In this document: positions 36,986 through 48,603 of the stretch, piece by piece
Numbering within the stretch: position 1 is the first letter of the stretch
Layout of the letters: the number at the start of each line of letters is the position of its first letter
Assembly: GCF_037893015.1 (NCBI RefSeq)
Contig: NC_133666.1
Span: 1,951,467-2,015,466 of the forward strand
Direction: 5' to 3'
Length of the DNA stretch: 64,000 nucleotides
DNA from: Macrotis lagotis
Taxonomy: Eukaryota > Chordata > Mammalia > Peramelemorphia > Peramelidae
The notes under the pieces: model-generated
Database searches by the model: none
Told to the model about the DNA's origin: nothing
What the model saw: only the letters and a program-made list of their open reading frames with translations
Translations under genes and position numbers: made by a program

Positions 36986-39469
36986 ACATTTGGGTGAGAA
37001 TCCCTTGAGGGCTCATCTAATAGTAAGGATGTACATCCGAGACAAGAAATACAGATGGAAAATAAAGTGACCCAAAGCTGAACAGGAAGAGAAGATCTAG
37101 CCAGATTGTCTTGGGGAAATGGAAAGACACCTTTAGGGACCCCAGGCTTCTGATCAAAGAAAAAGTTCATCTTCTGAATACTAAGAGGCCTTTAGAGTCA
37201 GAGGGTCTTGGAGCATGCCCAGATCACCTACCATGCATCTTGGAATCCCCCTATCACATGTCTGGCTGGGGAGTCAGAACAAGCTGCTTGGGAGCCCAGG
37301 AGGGTCTCTTGCACAAGTTTTTGTTTCCTGTTGTACCCAATAGGTACCCAAGGCTGGTACCATGAACTGAACTGGTTCTGAAGAAAGGAAGTCTCTGGTC
37401 TGTTCTGTTTGTCCTCAGGAATCACTACTAGACTGAGTCAGGAGTCTAGCCCAGAGAAGCCAGGATGCCTGGGGCATGAGCCTAAGTGGGCTTTGGGACT
37501 TGGAATAAACAGTGAAGCCTTCCCTTCCCCTCCCCAGAGAATCAAGAGATATAGAAGCATTCCATGGCAGGGAGTCAGTTGTACATTGCCTGTCCTGGGC
37601 CCTCTTTGCTTCTTCCTATTTCACTTGGTGATTTCATCAGTTGCCTTGGTTTCAACCATCATCCTGATGCTAATGATTTTCAAATCGATTTTTCCAGATC
37701 TAACCTCTCTTCTGTCCTCCAATCTCTCAGATTCAACTGTCTATTGGATATCTAGAATTGGATGTCCCAAAACATCTTAAACTTCAATTTTCTCTCCCTC
37801 CAACCAGACCCTTTTCCTAAATTCCCCCTAAGATGTTGAGAGTCACACTCAGTCACTCAGGCTCACCTTCAAGTCCTCACTATCTCTCACCTTTCCCCCA
37901 CTCCCATACAATATATTACCAAGGTCTTTCCATCTCATCCCTGCAACATCTCTCAAGACATTCCCCATTCTCTCCTTATACACTGCCACCATTCTGATAC
38001 AGACTTCATCCAAGAAAGACAAAAGCCAGGGGGAAAACACCATATTAAAAGAAGCTGAAAAGGGGAGGGTCTGATGAAGGACTACAGCCTGCTGGGACAG
38101 GATGAGGGGTTGGTCCTAGGTCCCCTCGTTAAAGGAAGTTCTAAGACTAAGAACTCCATGATGTCCCCTGCTTTGCTTTCCAATCAGAAAGGGCTCAGGT
38201 CCCCAGGGAATGAGGAGGTGGGATGTTATCTCATAGGAGGCTGAGGTTTGAGAGCCAAAGATGAAGTCTAGGTAAGCTGAACCTTATGAGATGGTCCTCT
38301 CAGCACTAGCCTCCCCTCATCCAGTCCATCCTCCATTCAGCTGTCAAAGTGATTTTCCTAAATGCAAGTTTAAATTAATCAAGTGCAATGGCTTCCTTTT
38401 ACCTCCAGGAGCAAATACAAAAAGCATTTGAAGCCCTTCACAGCTGCCCCTCAGCCCTCCAGGGATCCCTGACTCCAGCTCTGAGCAGTACCCAGAATGC
38501 TCTTTCTGCTCATCTCCTCCTTCTGATCCCCTAGCTAAAATTCCACCTGCCCTGCTCTAGGAAACCAAGGCCTTCACTCTGATGATTATCTCTTATTGTC
38601 CATAGCTTGACTGTACAAAATGATTTCCATGTTGTCTCCTCCAGCTCCTTGAAGACAGGAATTCTCTTTTACCTTTCTCTATATTCCCAGAACTTAGCAT
38701 AGTTCCTACCACATAGTAAGCACTTAAAAATATTGAGTGACTGACCATTATCATCATCAGGTTGTTATTCTTGAGTAAACATCACTTTAAGGGTACCAGG
38801 TCCCCAAATCCTACCTATCTTGTCTTTAAATTCTCTGAAAATTTCCCTGCTAACCTTTAGAATACATATTAGATAATGCAGAATGCTCTTTAGTTTTCAC
38901 AAACTGTAAGATGAAATGGTCACTGTTCCCTGTCCCCATGATTAGATAGAATGTGGCTCAGGGGAGCAGTTGCCCTGGTTACTTTCTCTGTTTTCTGAAA
39001 CATGGAACTGTCAATCAGCCAAACCAAAATGGATGAGTGAAACTGCTTTTAGCTGAGAGAAAGGATCAGCCAGTTGGCCATATGATCAAGAACCGCAGTG
39101 ATAATGCCATGTTGGTTTTATGAAGTGCAACACAAGAGAATTCAAATGGTCCCCCCCTTCTTTCCTAAAGCAAGCAAGCAAGTCACTAAAGACTTCAAGA
39201 ATCAAGTGTCATTCCAAAAGTGGAAGCCCTGAAGAAAAGACTCAAAGAGCTAGTGAGAAGCTGGAAGAATTCCAAGGGGTTGCATGTCCTCTAGGACTAA
39301 TCCCCCAACTCTCACTCATACTGGCAGGTTGGGTTTCCAAAGGGTGACTGATTCTTTCTCCCCTTGGGATTCTAGGTTTTGTAGTCATCCCTCACAAGCC
39401 CCTATCCAGTGTCCCTCATTTATTATCAGCCAGAGTCAACCCACTTAGGAAAGGGAAGGGGAAGGGGAA

Positions 39470-39725
39470 GGGAACAAGCATTCATTAAATACCTACTATG
39501 TGCCAGGCACCATTACCTTGCTCACAGTTTTACAATTATTATCTCATTTGGTCTTCACAATAACCCTGTGAGGTAGGTATGATTAGGATCCCCATTTTAT
39601 AGTTGAGGAAGTTGAGGCAGATGTAGATTAAATGACTTGCCTCAGAACCATAATACTTAGGAATATTAGAGGGCAGATTGGAACTCTGGTATTCCTGACT
39701 CTGGGCCTAGCACTCTGCCAATTGC
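39470..39725 (+). repeat. MIR-type repeat
   Basis: 'aaatacctactatgtgccaggcac', 'tctcatttggtcttcacaataaccctgtgaggtagg' (in two parts) and 'attttatagttgaggaa' are the standard MIR phrase order. A short (GGAAG)n run precedes it at about 39,450-39,475. Confidence 0.75.
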
Positions 39726-39810
39726 CCCACCCTGCTGCCTCTGAAGAATAAAGGATAGTTACTAAATTGGCATAGAGGGCAAAGATGGTTTGAAGAAAAT
39801 CTTCTCCAAA

Positions 39811-40585
39811 AGAGAAATTTGGAACTACGCCCAAAGGGCAACAAAAATGAGCATCCCCTTTGATCCATCAATGCCACTACTGGGTCTATACCCTGAAGAG
39901 ATGATGAAAAAGGGTAAAAACATAGTTTGTACAAAAATATTCATAGCGGCCCTGTTTATGGTGGCAAAGAATTGGAAATCAAGTCAATGTCCTTCAATTG
40001 GGGAATGGCTTAGCAAACTGTGGTATATGTATGTCATGGGACACTACTGTTCTATTAGAAACCAGGAGGGATGGGAATTCAGGGAAGCCTGGAGGGATTT
40101 GCATGAACTGATGCTGAGCGAGATGAGCAGAACCAGAAAAACACTCTACACCCTAACAACATGGGGGTGATGAACAACCTTGATGGACTTGCTCATACCA
40201 ACAGGGTAACAATCAGGGACAATTTGGGGCTGTCTGCAATGGAAAATATCATCTGTATCCAGAGAAAGAACCGTGGAGTTTGAACAAAGACCAAGGACTA
40301 GTACCTTTAATTTAGAAAAAAACAGATGTCTTATTGTCTGATCTTGCTATCTCTTATACTTTTTGTTTCTTCCTTAAGGATATGATTTCTCTCTCATCAC
40401 ACTCAATTTGGATCAAAGTACAACATGGAAACAAAGTAAAGACTGACAGATTGCTTTCAGTGGGGGGCGGTGGGAGGAGGGAAGTAAGATTGGGGGAAAA
40501 ATTATAAAACTCAAATAAAATCCTTAATAAAAATAAATAAATAAACGATATAGTTCCACAAGGCAAAAAAAAAAACAAAAGAAAA
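39811..40585 (+). mobile_element. 5'-truncated L1 with 18-bp target-site duplication
   Basis: It carries only the 3' end of L1 ORF2 (C-terminal region with LLGLYPEEMMKKG and IGEWLSKLWYMY), the 3' UTR and an A-rich tail. 'aagaaaatcttctccaaa' flanks it at 39,793-39,810 and 40,586-40,603. It is antisense to GAB3 and closely similar to 55,358-56,085 of the longer L1. A typical dead-on-arrival insertion. Confidence 0.93.
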
Positions 40586-41424
40586 AAGAAAATCTTCTCC
40601 AAACCAAGACCCTCAAGATTCCTATGGAGAGTTGGCTTCAACTCAGAGAATAGTCAAAGGACTAGTTCCTAACTTTGTAGAGTCCTCATGAGGTTCCCCT
40701 TAATTCTATTGGGCACCCCAAAGCTGCCTTTCCTCAGTGTATCTAATCTGACCTTGACATGTCTCCTAGTTCCCCATGCACATACTCTCATTTGCTCTTC
40801 TGCTCCAGGGACATTGCCTGTAGGACCTCTGTTGGCTTTGATCTCCTAAACTTACACAATTATTTGAGTTGGGGGTAGAGATTATGGAAGAGACAGAAAC
40901 TCTTCCCATCCCTGTCCCCGCCTCCCCCCAAGCCATTGCCACTCAGGGGCTTAGCTGGAGTTAATCTCCCTCTTGAGTGGACTGTTGCTGAAATCCATGA
41001 TTCCCAATGAGCTTGTCTTGTTAAACATAACTCCAAAGGGTAGGTTTGATTCTTTAAGCAAATCACAGTCCATTTCCTGGGTGGTCTCATCTGTCTGGAG
41101 CTAGGGACCAACACACCTTTTCAAATGAATGAAGGCCTTGTTTGAATCTTGTGGGTATCTTGACTGATTCAATATCAAAGTTTATAGGTCTATTAATCAG
41201 AAACCTGACCCCTCCTCACTACATCTTCACATAAGCAATAAATTGGATTTAAGTAAAAGTTTTCAGTCAGTAAAAAGGGATTGCAAGAGAATAAGCCGTG
41301 ATCAAAGTTGAAGTTCAAATTTGAAGAAGGTACTAACAAACCATTTAGGTATTATATATTTTTTGAAAATTTTCTTGTTGCATTTTTTTAATCATCTATC
41401 TGATGAGGCTGATTTAATTTGGAA

Positions 41425-41595
41425 AAATTATCTTCAAATTTGAGGGGTGAGATGGACATCATCAGAGTTGTTCTTATGGTTTCTGGAAGGACAGCTTTGA
41501 GGGGATGATGTAAAGGACATTCAGGTTTCAGATTAAAAGAGGGACTCCGAAGGACTTTCCAAAGCTGAGATTCTCAAATGATGTGATGGAATGAG
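41425..41595. repeat. Inverted repeat, left arm
   Basis: Reverse complement of 42,525-42,705 at roughly 85 percent identity by eye. Anchors: 'tttgaggggatgatgt', 'aaggacattcag', 'gaaggactttccaaag', 'atgatgtgatgg'. Confidence 0.85.
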
Positions 41596-42014
41596 TCAGG
41601 ACTTCAAAGGACCTGGAATTCATCTAGGTGAATACTGCTGCCCCTAGGTCAGTTTCTAATCTAGACACAGCTTCCGTTTTTATTCTGCCTTCCCAGAAGA
41701 TCTTCAGAATCTTGGAGTCATCCTCAACCCTTTGCTCTCCCGCAATCCACATATTCGATCAGTAACCAAGTTCTGTCAACCTGATTTCACAGCTTCTCAT
41801 ATTCCTTCTGCCCACTCACTCAGTCCCCACTTGGATTCAAGCCCTCATCACCTCTCACATGTCTCCATACAAATTCCGAAGGCAAACCCCCTTCCATATG
41901 GCTACAAAGTGATATGTTACCTTAACAACAAAGAGGGCAGAGTTTAACTAGAGATGGCCAAAAATGTAAATTAAAGCAAGGAATCTAACTTCTACTGAAA
42001 TATGCATTAATATT

Positions 42015-43790
42015 TGGGAGTCAAAATGGCAAAGCAGCAGGAAAAGTTCAGTGAGGCCATACCCCCTCTACCGCCCTATCCCCACCCCCTGCCCAATTCT
42101 TCAAATAGATCTAGAAAATGCATCAGAGTGGATCCTGATAAGGAAATCCAAGAAAAAGTCACAGTAAGTCATTTTCCCCACCAATGCTTGCATAGGGAGA
42201 AGCATAAAAGCTCTATAGGCAGTGGAAAGGGATTTGGCCAGGAAAGCCTCTATCCTAGGAAAAAAGTATACATGAAGTCAAGAGGAGGTCCTACATCGGC
42301 CCACTGCAGGTCCCAGATTCTGGAAGAACTGAGAAGGGGTCCTTCACCCAGGGTAGAGTGATCTCTCACAAGTCTTAAGTGTTCCCCAAGAGAAGAACAA
42401 GTAGTAGCTTCTACTTTCTAGCCCAATGGGGAGGTTGCAGAGGAATTCCAGACCAAAGGAAAGCAAGTAAATCTTTCCAATTGACTGAGAGAGGCTCCAG
42501 CAGCATCTAGCATTCCTATTGCTCCTATCATCCCATCACATCATTCAAGAATCTCCTCTTTGGAAAGTCCTTCAGAGTTCCACCTTTAATCTGAGAACTG
42601 AATGTCCTTGACATCATCCCCTCAAAGTAGCCCTTCTGGAAACTAGAAGAACAACTCTTCAGATAGCCATGTCACCCCTGAAGTTTGAAGATAGAAACTT
42701 GCAGAACTCAAACTAGACTTTACCCTGGATCAAGCCATTTTGGGCAGCTCTACAGCCTTCCCCTGAGGCCCTGGAATACCAGAATGTTCAATACCCCAAG
42801 AGAGAAACAACAGGACCAGTGTAAACCTTCCCTCTAGTAGGACAAAGAGCCAGCCTTCATAGCAAGTCCAAATTCTGGAAAAAGACCAGAAGAATGAGCA
42901 AACAAAACATGCAAGACCCAGACCCAGAAGGACAAGTCCAAGCAATAGCTCAAATCAAAATACAGTTTGAGAAAAAATTTAAAATAAAATAGTTTTGTCA
43001 GTGAAATGAGAGAACAAGAGGAAGAAACTGGAAAAGAAATGAGAGCTATGGAAGAAAGAATTGGAAAGAGAATGAATACTTCAGCACAAGAGGTGCCAAA
43101 ATTTGCCCAAACTCCCTCAAAAATCAGAAGTGACCATATAGAAGGCAACTAGGTAATAAGAACTATTAAAACAGAATGAAAAGACTGAAAAAATAACAAG
43201 TATGTCATAACAAAAATAACTGATCCAGAAAACAGATCGAGAAGAAAAAACATTAGGATTAATTCAACTGAAGGACATGCTGAAAAAGAGGGCCTACATA
43301 TTTTCCCAAGAAATCTTAAAAGAAAGTTGCCCAGATCTCTTAGAAGCAGAGGGCAATTGGAAATAGATCAATTGTCTCCTGAAAGCAAACCCCCCAAAAG
43401 GAAAATTTGGGGAACATCATAGCTAAAATCCAGAGCTTCCAGGTCAAAGAAAAACTATCACAAAGCTGTCAGAAGAAATGGTTCAAATACAAAGGAATCA
43501 CTGTCAAGATCACAGAAGACTTAGAAGTCACAATTGTAAGGTAAGGAATTCAGAATATGTTCTTTCAGAAGGCACTGGCTTCCAGTCAAGAATAATTAAA
43601 GAAGTTCAGAGATTGGTTCTGTTATGTCTTGATGATCTTAAGAGAGGAAAATGAGGAGAATATTTGGGTAATGGAAAGGAAAAGGAAAGTTAAGGAAAAT
43701 TATCTCACAGGATTGAAGTCTATACAAACAAGGAGGCCAGGAGTGGCTGACATTTCAACCTCATTCACAGCTGAACTGATCAAAGAAGAG
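42015..43790 (+). mobile_element. LINE-like element without reverse transcriptase, copy 4
   Basis: L1-type start ('caaaatggcaaagcagcagg'), then an ORF1-like coiled-coil region with broken frame (about 42,950-43,320). A segment shared with the 4.6, 13.0 and 31.9 kb copies follows ('ttgtctcctgaaagcaaacc', 'caaatacaaaggaatcactgtc'). No reverse transcriptase follows. Confidence 0.5.
42525..42705. repeat. Inverted repeat, right arm
   Basis: Pairs with 41,425-41,595 in opposite orientation, with about 930 bp between. It lies within the LINE-like element that starts near 42,015. Confidence 0.85.
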
Positions 43791-43794
43791 AAAA

Positions 43795-43802
43795 ATACAT
43801 AC

Positions 43803-43833
<31 letters not shown>

Positions 43834-43834
43834 C

Positions 43835-43865
<31 letters not shown>
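43795..43865. repeat. (CATA)n/(TA)n microsatellite
   Basis: Five CATA units pass into a long TA-rich run that is largely self-complementary. A 222-residue plus-strand ORF across it is an artefact of the repeat. Confidence 0.95.
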
Positions 43866-44764
43866 GTGAAGAAATTTTTCCTTATTCCTGAGCTAAAATA
43901 TCCTCACTGTTATTTTCACCAATTAGTACATTACAGTATAACCTCTTCTCATACATTTTATTGGTCTGATGTATTATTGTTGCCTCCTGGAGACATGGTA
44001 GTGATGATTGTTCAGAGAAAGGAAAGTTGGCAGAGCATTTCTAATAGTTATAATGCCCTTCCTCTCTTCTTGGAACTAAGGGGATCTGAACTTAGGGGAT
44101 CTGAACTTATACTGGACAAGAAAGCTATGAAAGAAGACAGGAAATTGGTGAAAGCTCCATATAAGAGAGGAATCTTGAGTTCCCCTTCTTTGTTGTTGAG
44201 ATCAACTTTCTTGTTTTGCCATACAGTATCCAGAGATTGGGAAGCCATGACCACCAAGCTGGACTCTCAGGATAGACATACTGGGAACAAGGGATAGAAC
44301 CTCAGCAAGAGGCCATGCTATCTGCAGAAGAATCTTAGCTTAGAAGGATCATCAGACTCCCCTACCCTTTTCCAAGTTTTGTGAAAAACATGACCTCAGC
44401 ATCACCAAAAGGTACAAGCCCAACTTCTGTGAGAGTGGGCACAATACTAAGGCCCCTCCTGGGTGCTTCCAGATAGGCCTACATTCTACTGTGTACCAAG
44501 CACCTGTAGCCCGCCCTCTAAGGATGGTGGCAAGACAAGCCTTGGCCAACAAGAAGATCTGAAGCTGTATTGCTTATAGAGTGAACAAAAGAAGTGTTCT
44601 CTGTTCAGTTTTCACACTTACTTGTTTGACCTGGTCTCGTGTACTTTTACTGGGTCAACAGGGTGGGGAAAAGCACTTGGTACTTCAAGAAAATGCTGAG
44701 TTCTATTTTTAGGGCTCCTGGCTCCCCAGTCCCCAACTTGATATCTCTACCTTCCTAGAATAAG

Positions 44765-44930
44765 GCTGGGCACAGTGGCAGGGTAGACCTGGGTTTGCAA
44801 CCTGGATCAGTGATAAACTAGCTCAGGTTCCTCCTATGTGAAATGGGGCAAACCCAGTCCGCAAACTCCCTACCTCCAGGGTTGTGTGGAAACTGCTGCG
44901 TTGAGACTGAAGCTAATAACAATAACTCGT
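44765..44930 (+). repeat. MIR-type SINE remnant
   Basis: 'agacctgggtttgcaacctgg...ctatgtgaaatggggcaa...ctacctccagggttgtgtgg' follows MIR order, just 3' of GAB3 exon 6 in the gene's sense. Confidence 0.5.
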
Positions 44931-44993
44931 GATAACTCTAGTTGCCCTCAGCACCACATCTGCTCAGGTGCTGGCCTTCCCTCCTGTACTTAC

Positions 44994-45216
44994 ATCTCCT
45001 TCGGGGCTTCAGGTCTCGATTCACAGGGGGTGGCTCCAGATCTGTGGGAAGCTCTGCCAGGGGGCTAGTGAGTCTCTCAGGGCTGTTCATTGCAATATAA
45101 CCATCAGCATTGCTTTCTGGTCCAGAGCCAACAGAGGAGATGCTGGGATGCATGGGGACATAACTGTCTTCAGAGTTGCCCGGCAGGGAAGACTGTGGCA
45201 AGGTGAACCGACTGGG
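44994..45216 (-). CDS. GAB3: GAB3 coding exon 6 (two YxxM motifs and second GRB2 site)
   Basis: 223-bp exon with acceptor 'ttcttcttgcag' and donor 'gtaagtac' (44986-44993). It reads 74 codons and ends in phase 1. DSYVPM (YVPM at 45151-45162) and GYIAMNS (YIAM at 45088-45099) are YxxM motifs that bind the SH2 domains of PI3K p85 once phosphorylated. PPPVNRDLKP (45004-45033) is the atypical GRB2 SH3 site seen in all GAB proteins. From memory, the second YxxM in human GAB3 is YIPM; here the Pro is Ala. The 3' end reads PRRR and joins exon 7 to give a Ser codon. Confidence 0.95.
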
Positions 45217-46176
45217 CTGCAAGAAGAATCAGAAAGTCAGTACCTTGGCTCCTTTGTCCAGCCTGGGCCAGACTCAGGGACAGCTGAAGGCTGCAAGTCC
45301 CCTTCTGAGGATTTCAGCAACCCTCAGTTAAAAAAGTCACAAATGGGGGGACTTCCTCCATTGCTGTTCTCATCTTGGTCAGGCCATGCATCTAGGGGCC
45401 TCTAAGTATTTGTTAAATTGGAGGGACTGCTGGGCATCTGCCTCTGGGAACCAGCAGGGCAGCAACAGAAGAATTTGTCAAACGGGTCTCTCAAGGAAGC
45501 TCCCAAGTTGAGAGAGGGGAGGAGGATCGATCCAGGGAAAGGGAGGCCTCCTTGCAGACTTAGAGGCTAAAGCCATCCAGTGCTGGCCTGAGGAAAACAG
45601 ATGAGGGCCAGCTTACTGGATGGTTTGGACAGTGTCAGAGACTGATAGGTCCCAAAGGAATGATGACCCCCCCCCCCCGGCTGCTCCTTCCATGCCTATT
45701 CAGACTGACATTTCTGATTGTGCTATATTTGACAGATCTAATCTTGTTGGGTTCTTCTTCTAAGCACCAGGGGGTGGGAGCTGCCAGGCTTAGTATCTCT
45801 ATTTTACACAGAGGGGGAAGGATCTTGCCCACAGGAAGCGGCAGAGGCAGATCTCAAAGCCCAGTCGAGGAACCGGCCAACTAGAAGCACCCTGGGCTAA
45901 AGGGCAGGGGCAAGAAAAGTCTTTCTTGGGTCTCTTCAAGGCTGATATCACAGTGTGGCTTCAGACTTCACACGTGTGACAGAAGAGGCCTGGATTTCCC
46001 TGCCAAGGGGTTAACTTCAGTTTTTGAGAGCCTAAGTGACCCAGTCAGTTTGAAGAAGTAGAAAAAGAGGGAAACTATCAAAATAAAATCAAGGGACAAA
46101 ACCACCAACAAACCAAGAACCTTTCTGATTGATCTGGAATGAAAACAAATGGCAAGAAACCAGATACCACACTTAC
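45217..46176 (-). other. GAB3 intron 5 (0.96 kb)
   Basis: Nothing recognised apart from a C-run at about 45,667-45,678. Short chance ORFs only. Confidence 0.7.
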
Positions 46177-46235
46177 CAAATTCAAACTGAGTCTCTTGTC
46201 CCGGTGGCACCGCCCAGAACTGCCTTCTCTGTCAG
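46177..46235 (-). CDS. GAB3: GAB3 coding exon 5 (short exon, HRDKRLSLNL)
   Basis: 59-bp exon. The acceptor is an uninterrupted run of 24 T followed by GCAG (46236-46263 on the plus strand). The donor is 'gtaagtgt' just below 46177. It completes a codon from exon 4 and then reads 19 codons, ending in phase 0. It encodes DREGSSGRCHRDKRLSLNL; the human counterpart contains HRDKRLSLNL. Its 59-bp length is not a multiple of 3, so skipping it would shift the frame and remove all downstream PI3K and SHP2 sites. Confidence 0.92.
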
Positions 46236-46263
46236 CTGCAAAAAAAAAAAAAAAAAAAAAAAA
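46236..46263 (-). promoter_or_regulatory. Exon 5 acceptor: T24 polypyrimidine tract + GCAG
   Basis: On the GAB3 sense strand, 24 consecutive T (46240-46263) run directly into GCAG at the exon 5 boundary. It acts as the polypyrimidine tract, but it is a pure homopolymer. Confidence 0.85.
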
Positions 46264-48148
46264 GCATCCCAGATAATGGAGGCTCTCAGCATGGGAGGAG
46301 GCTCGGCCTCCCTTCAAGATGGAATCCAAGCCTTGCCCCTCTACAAAGGTTAAGAGCCCACTGAGTTGCAGGCCTGGAAACATTCGAGGGGTGACTATGA
46401 GACTTGAGTTGTGATTGCAAAAATAGGGAATATTAGAAAGGCAGACAGAACCTCCCCCAGAACTAGGATGGACTTGAATTGATAGATGCAGCCAGTTCTT
46501 GGGTAACTCAGGGGACTCCAGAGCAGAGGTTCCCTGTTGTGGGGCTGCACCCTTGTTGTAGCCACTAGCCCCAAGGGAGTCAAATTGGTATAATGTGAAT
46601 TTACATGAATTTATGTGAATTTATAGAAGGGGAAAATTGTCTGTAATAGGGAGTCGGTGAAGGCTTTTGAGCAGGTGAGGGAAACTATATGAGCTGTTCA
46701 TTAGGAAGATTATCCTAACAGCCTCCTCCTCACCCACTAAGACCTGAACAACCTCAGAATTGGAAGGTTTACCTAATCAGAACAGAGTCCAACCTGGATC
46801 TTCCTTCTCCATTCAACCTACCCAAGATGCAGCCAATTTCCACTTGAAGACTTAAAGGAAAACTTCCCACCTTCCAAAACATCTCTTTATACCTCAGGAC
46901 AGCTCTGCCACTTTTACTCATTGCTCTGGCTAGGGCTCTAGCCAGTCTAGTGGGACAGTGGCAGCACTTTGGCCACACTAGTAGGGGCTTGGGAGCTAGG
47001 ATGGTGAGTGCATGATGGTCCACAGTGAGCCTTGAACCTGGGGTGCCACATTCCCAAGGTCTGTTCCTTTGATGGATTTCCAGACCTTTGATACCTCACC
47101 TTCTGTGCTACCTCCTCTTTCTGGATACTCCCTCTACTTCTGTGACAATGGTCTTTCTTGTTTCTCTTTCTATGTCGGGTTACTCCTTCGATCTCCTCCT
47201 CTGGATCCTTTTCCTCCTTTAATATAGGGATTCCTCGTCCTAGAGACTCTTCTTCACTCTTTTTCATCATCTCTTCCTGAATGTTCCAGGTGCATTTCCA
47301 ATGTTCCCAATTGGCATTTCACCATGCCAAAACCCAACCATCTTTTCCTTAAAAATAATTTTTCCTCTTCATCTTATTAATGGCGACACCATCCAGCCTC
47401 ACAACCTCAGTGATTTGGAGACATTTTTGACTCCCCTCAAGGGGCCAGAAGCAACAGGTGTAGGGAGCTAGATTTCAGGAGCATTCATATAGAAGTGATC
47501 ATTTGAGTCATAGGAGTGGGGAGATTACCAGGGCAGAGGGTTGTGAGGCTGGGTGGTGGCGCCATTGAGAAGATAATCAGAGAAGATGAGCTGTTTTTAA
47601 GGGGAAAATAGTAATTTTTCCAATGGACATTGGAAAAGCCAGTGAGATATCCAGGAAGAGGTGTTCTAGGAACAGGGAAGATGTGGGTCCAGAACACAGA
47701 AGAGAGGACTGGAGAACCAAACTGAGCATCACCTTTAATGAAGTGATAGTTAAGCCCCTGTAGTGAATGAGACCGCAGAGGGAGAAAATGGTGAGAGAGA
47801 AGAGGAGAATGTTCGGACAGAGCTTTTGAAGAAAGTTGGAATATGATGAAGACCTAGTCTGTCCCCTCTTCCAAACCCTTCTGCCCATCTTTCATTGCCC
47901 AACTGGGATACCATTTCTTCCACACAAGCCACCCAAGGTTACCCATCCCTGGCACCACAGAGGAGCTCATCTTCCCTTTCCCCACCTTTTCAATAAGGAA
48001 GAATGATGCTGAAGATTCATCCCAGTCGCTAGTAGGTGCTTCATAAATATTTGTTGACTGACTGTTGACTCATTGATTTCCCTCTGCCCTGCAGACTTCC
48101 TTTTTCACTGAGCTAGATGGGGGTACATGTAGGAAAGCGTGTACTTAC
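46264..48148 (-). other. GAB3 intron 4, remainder (1.9 kb)
   Basis: A short ancient repeat piece lies near 46,630-46,730. A charged minus-strand ORF at 46,947-47,270 has no recognised domain and no conserved splice context, and is left uncalled. Confidence 0.6.
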
Positions 48149-48603
48149 CTCGATATCCTCTGACAGCATCTAAACTGGACAAGGAGATTCTCCTTGGAAC
48201 TCCAACCCCCTGAGTCCTTCTGCCACCGCTCTGGCTATCCCACACAGATCTCTCTTCCTGACGCTGTTCCATGAAGTGAATCGGTTTGGGAGGACGAGGG
48301 GGTGGAGTGTTTGGTATGTTTTCTCCTGTTATTACACAGGAAAACATGGCTGGGCCCTTGGCCACCTGCAAGGTAGGGGCTAAGGGGTTCCCCAACGAAG
48401 GCAAGGGTGATGAGTAGTCACTAGATGGTCCACTGAAATTAACAGAACCAACTGGCATCACATGGCCCCCAGGGGGCGCCACATCCTGAAGACCATTCCC
48501 ACTGCACAGGTGAGTAGATGCCTGAGAATGAAGGGAGTCCACAAAGACCTCGTCCGCCGAAGTTTGTTCCAGGGATCGGTCTGAATTTGACCAGGCATCA
48601 CAT
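48149..48603 (-). CDS. GAB3: GAB3 coding exon 4 (proline-rich GRB2-docking region)
   Basis: 455-bp exon with acceptor 'ttgccctcag' and donor 'gtaagtac' (48141-48148). It completes an Arg codon, reads 151 codons and ends in phase 1. It opens CDAWSNSDRSLEQTSADEVF, close to the human protein. The proline-rich NTPPPRPPKP (48282-48311) is the canonical binding site for the C-terminal SH3 domain of GRB2. VPRRISLSSLD near the 3' end is an RxxS-type basic/serine motif conserved in GAB3 (a possible 14-3-3 or kinase site by inference). The middle of the exon is poorly conserved, as in other GAB3 proteins. Confidence 0.95.

Larger units (their letters stand above)
25316..44993 (-). other. GAB3 intron 6 (19.7 kb)
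   Basis: The longest intron in the window. It contains a degenerate pyrimidine-rich minisatellite (26.3-26.6 kb), ancient interspersed repeats (28.3-29.6 kb), LINE-like elements (30.6-32.6 and 42.0-43.8 kb), a 5'-truncated L1 (39.8-40.6 kb), an inverted repeat (41.4 and 42.6 kb) and an AT microsatellite. No host gene is supported within it; one small signal-peptide-like ORF is listed separately. Confidence 0.8.

Noticed and set aside
43629..44297. 222-residue plus-strand ORF
   Set aside because: It reads straight through the CATA/TA microsatellite and the tail of a LINE-like element; the low-complexity Tyr/Ile run is an artefact and no domain is visible.
46947..47270. 107-residue charged minus-strand ORF in GAB3 intron 4
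   Set aside because: Not part of the GAB3 protein, no recognised domain and no convincing splice sites that keep frame with neighbours.
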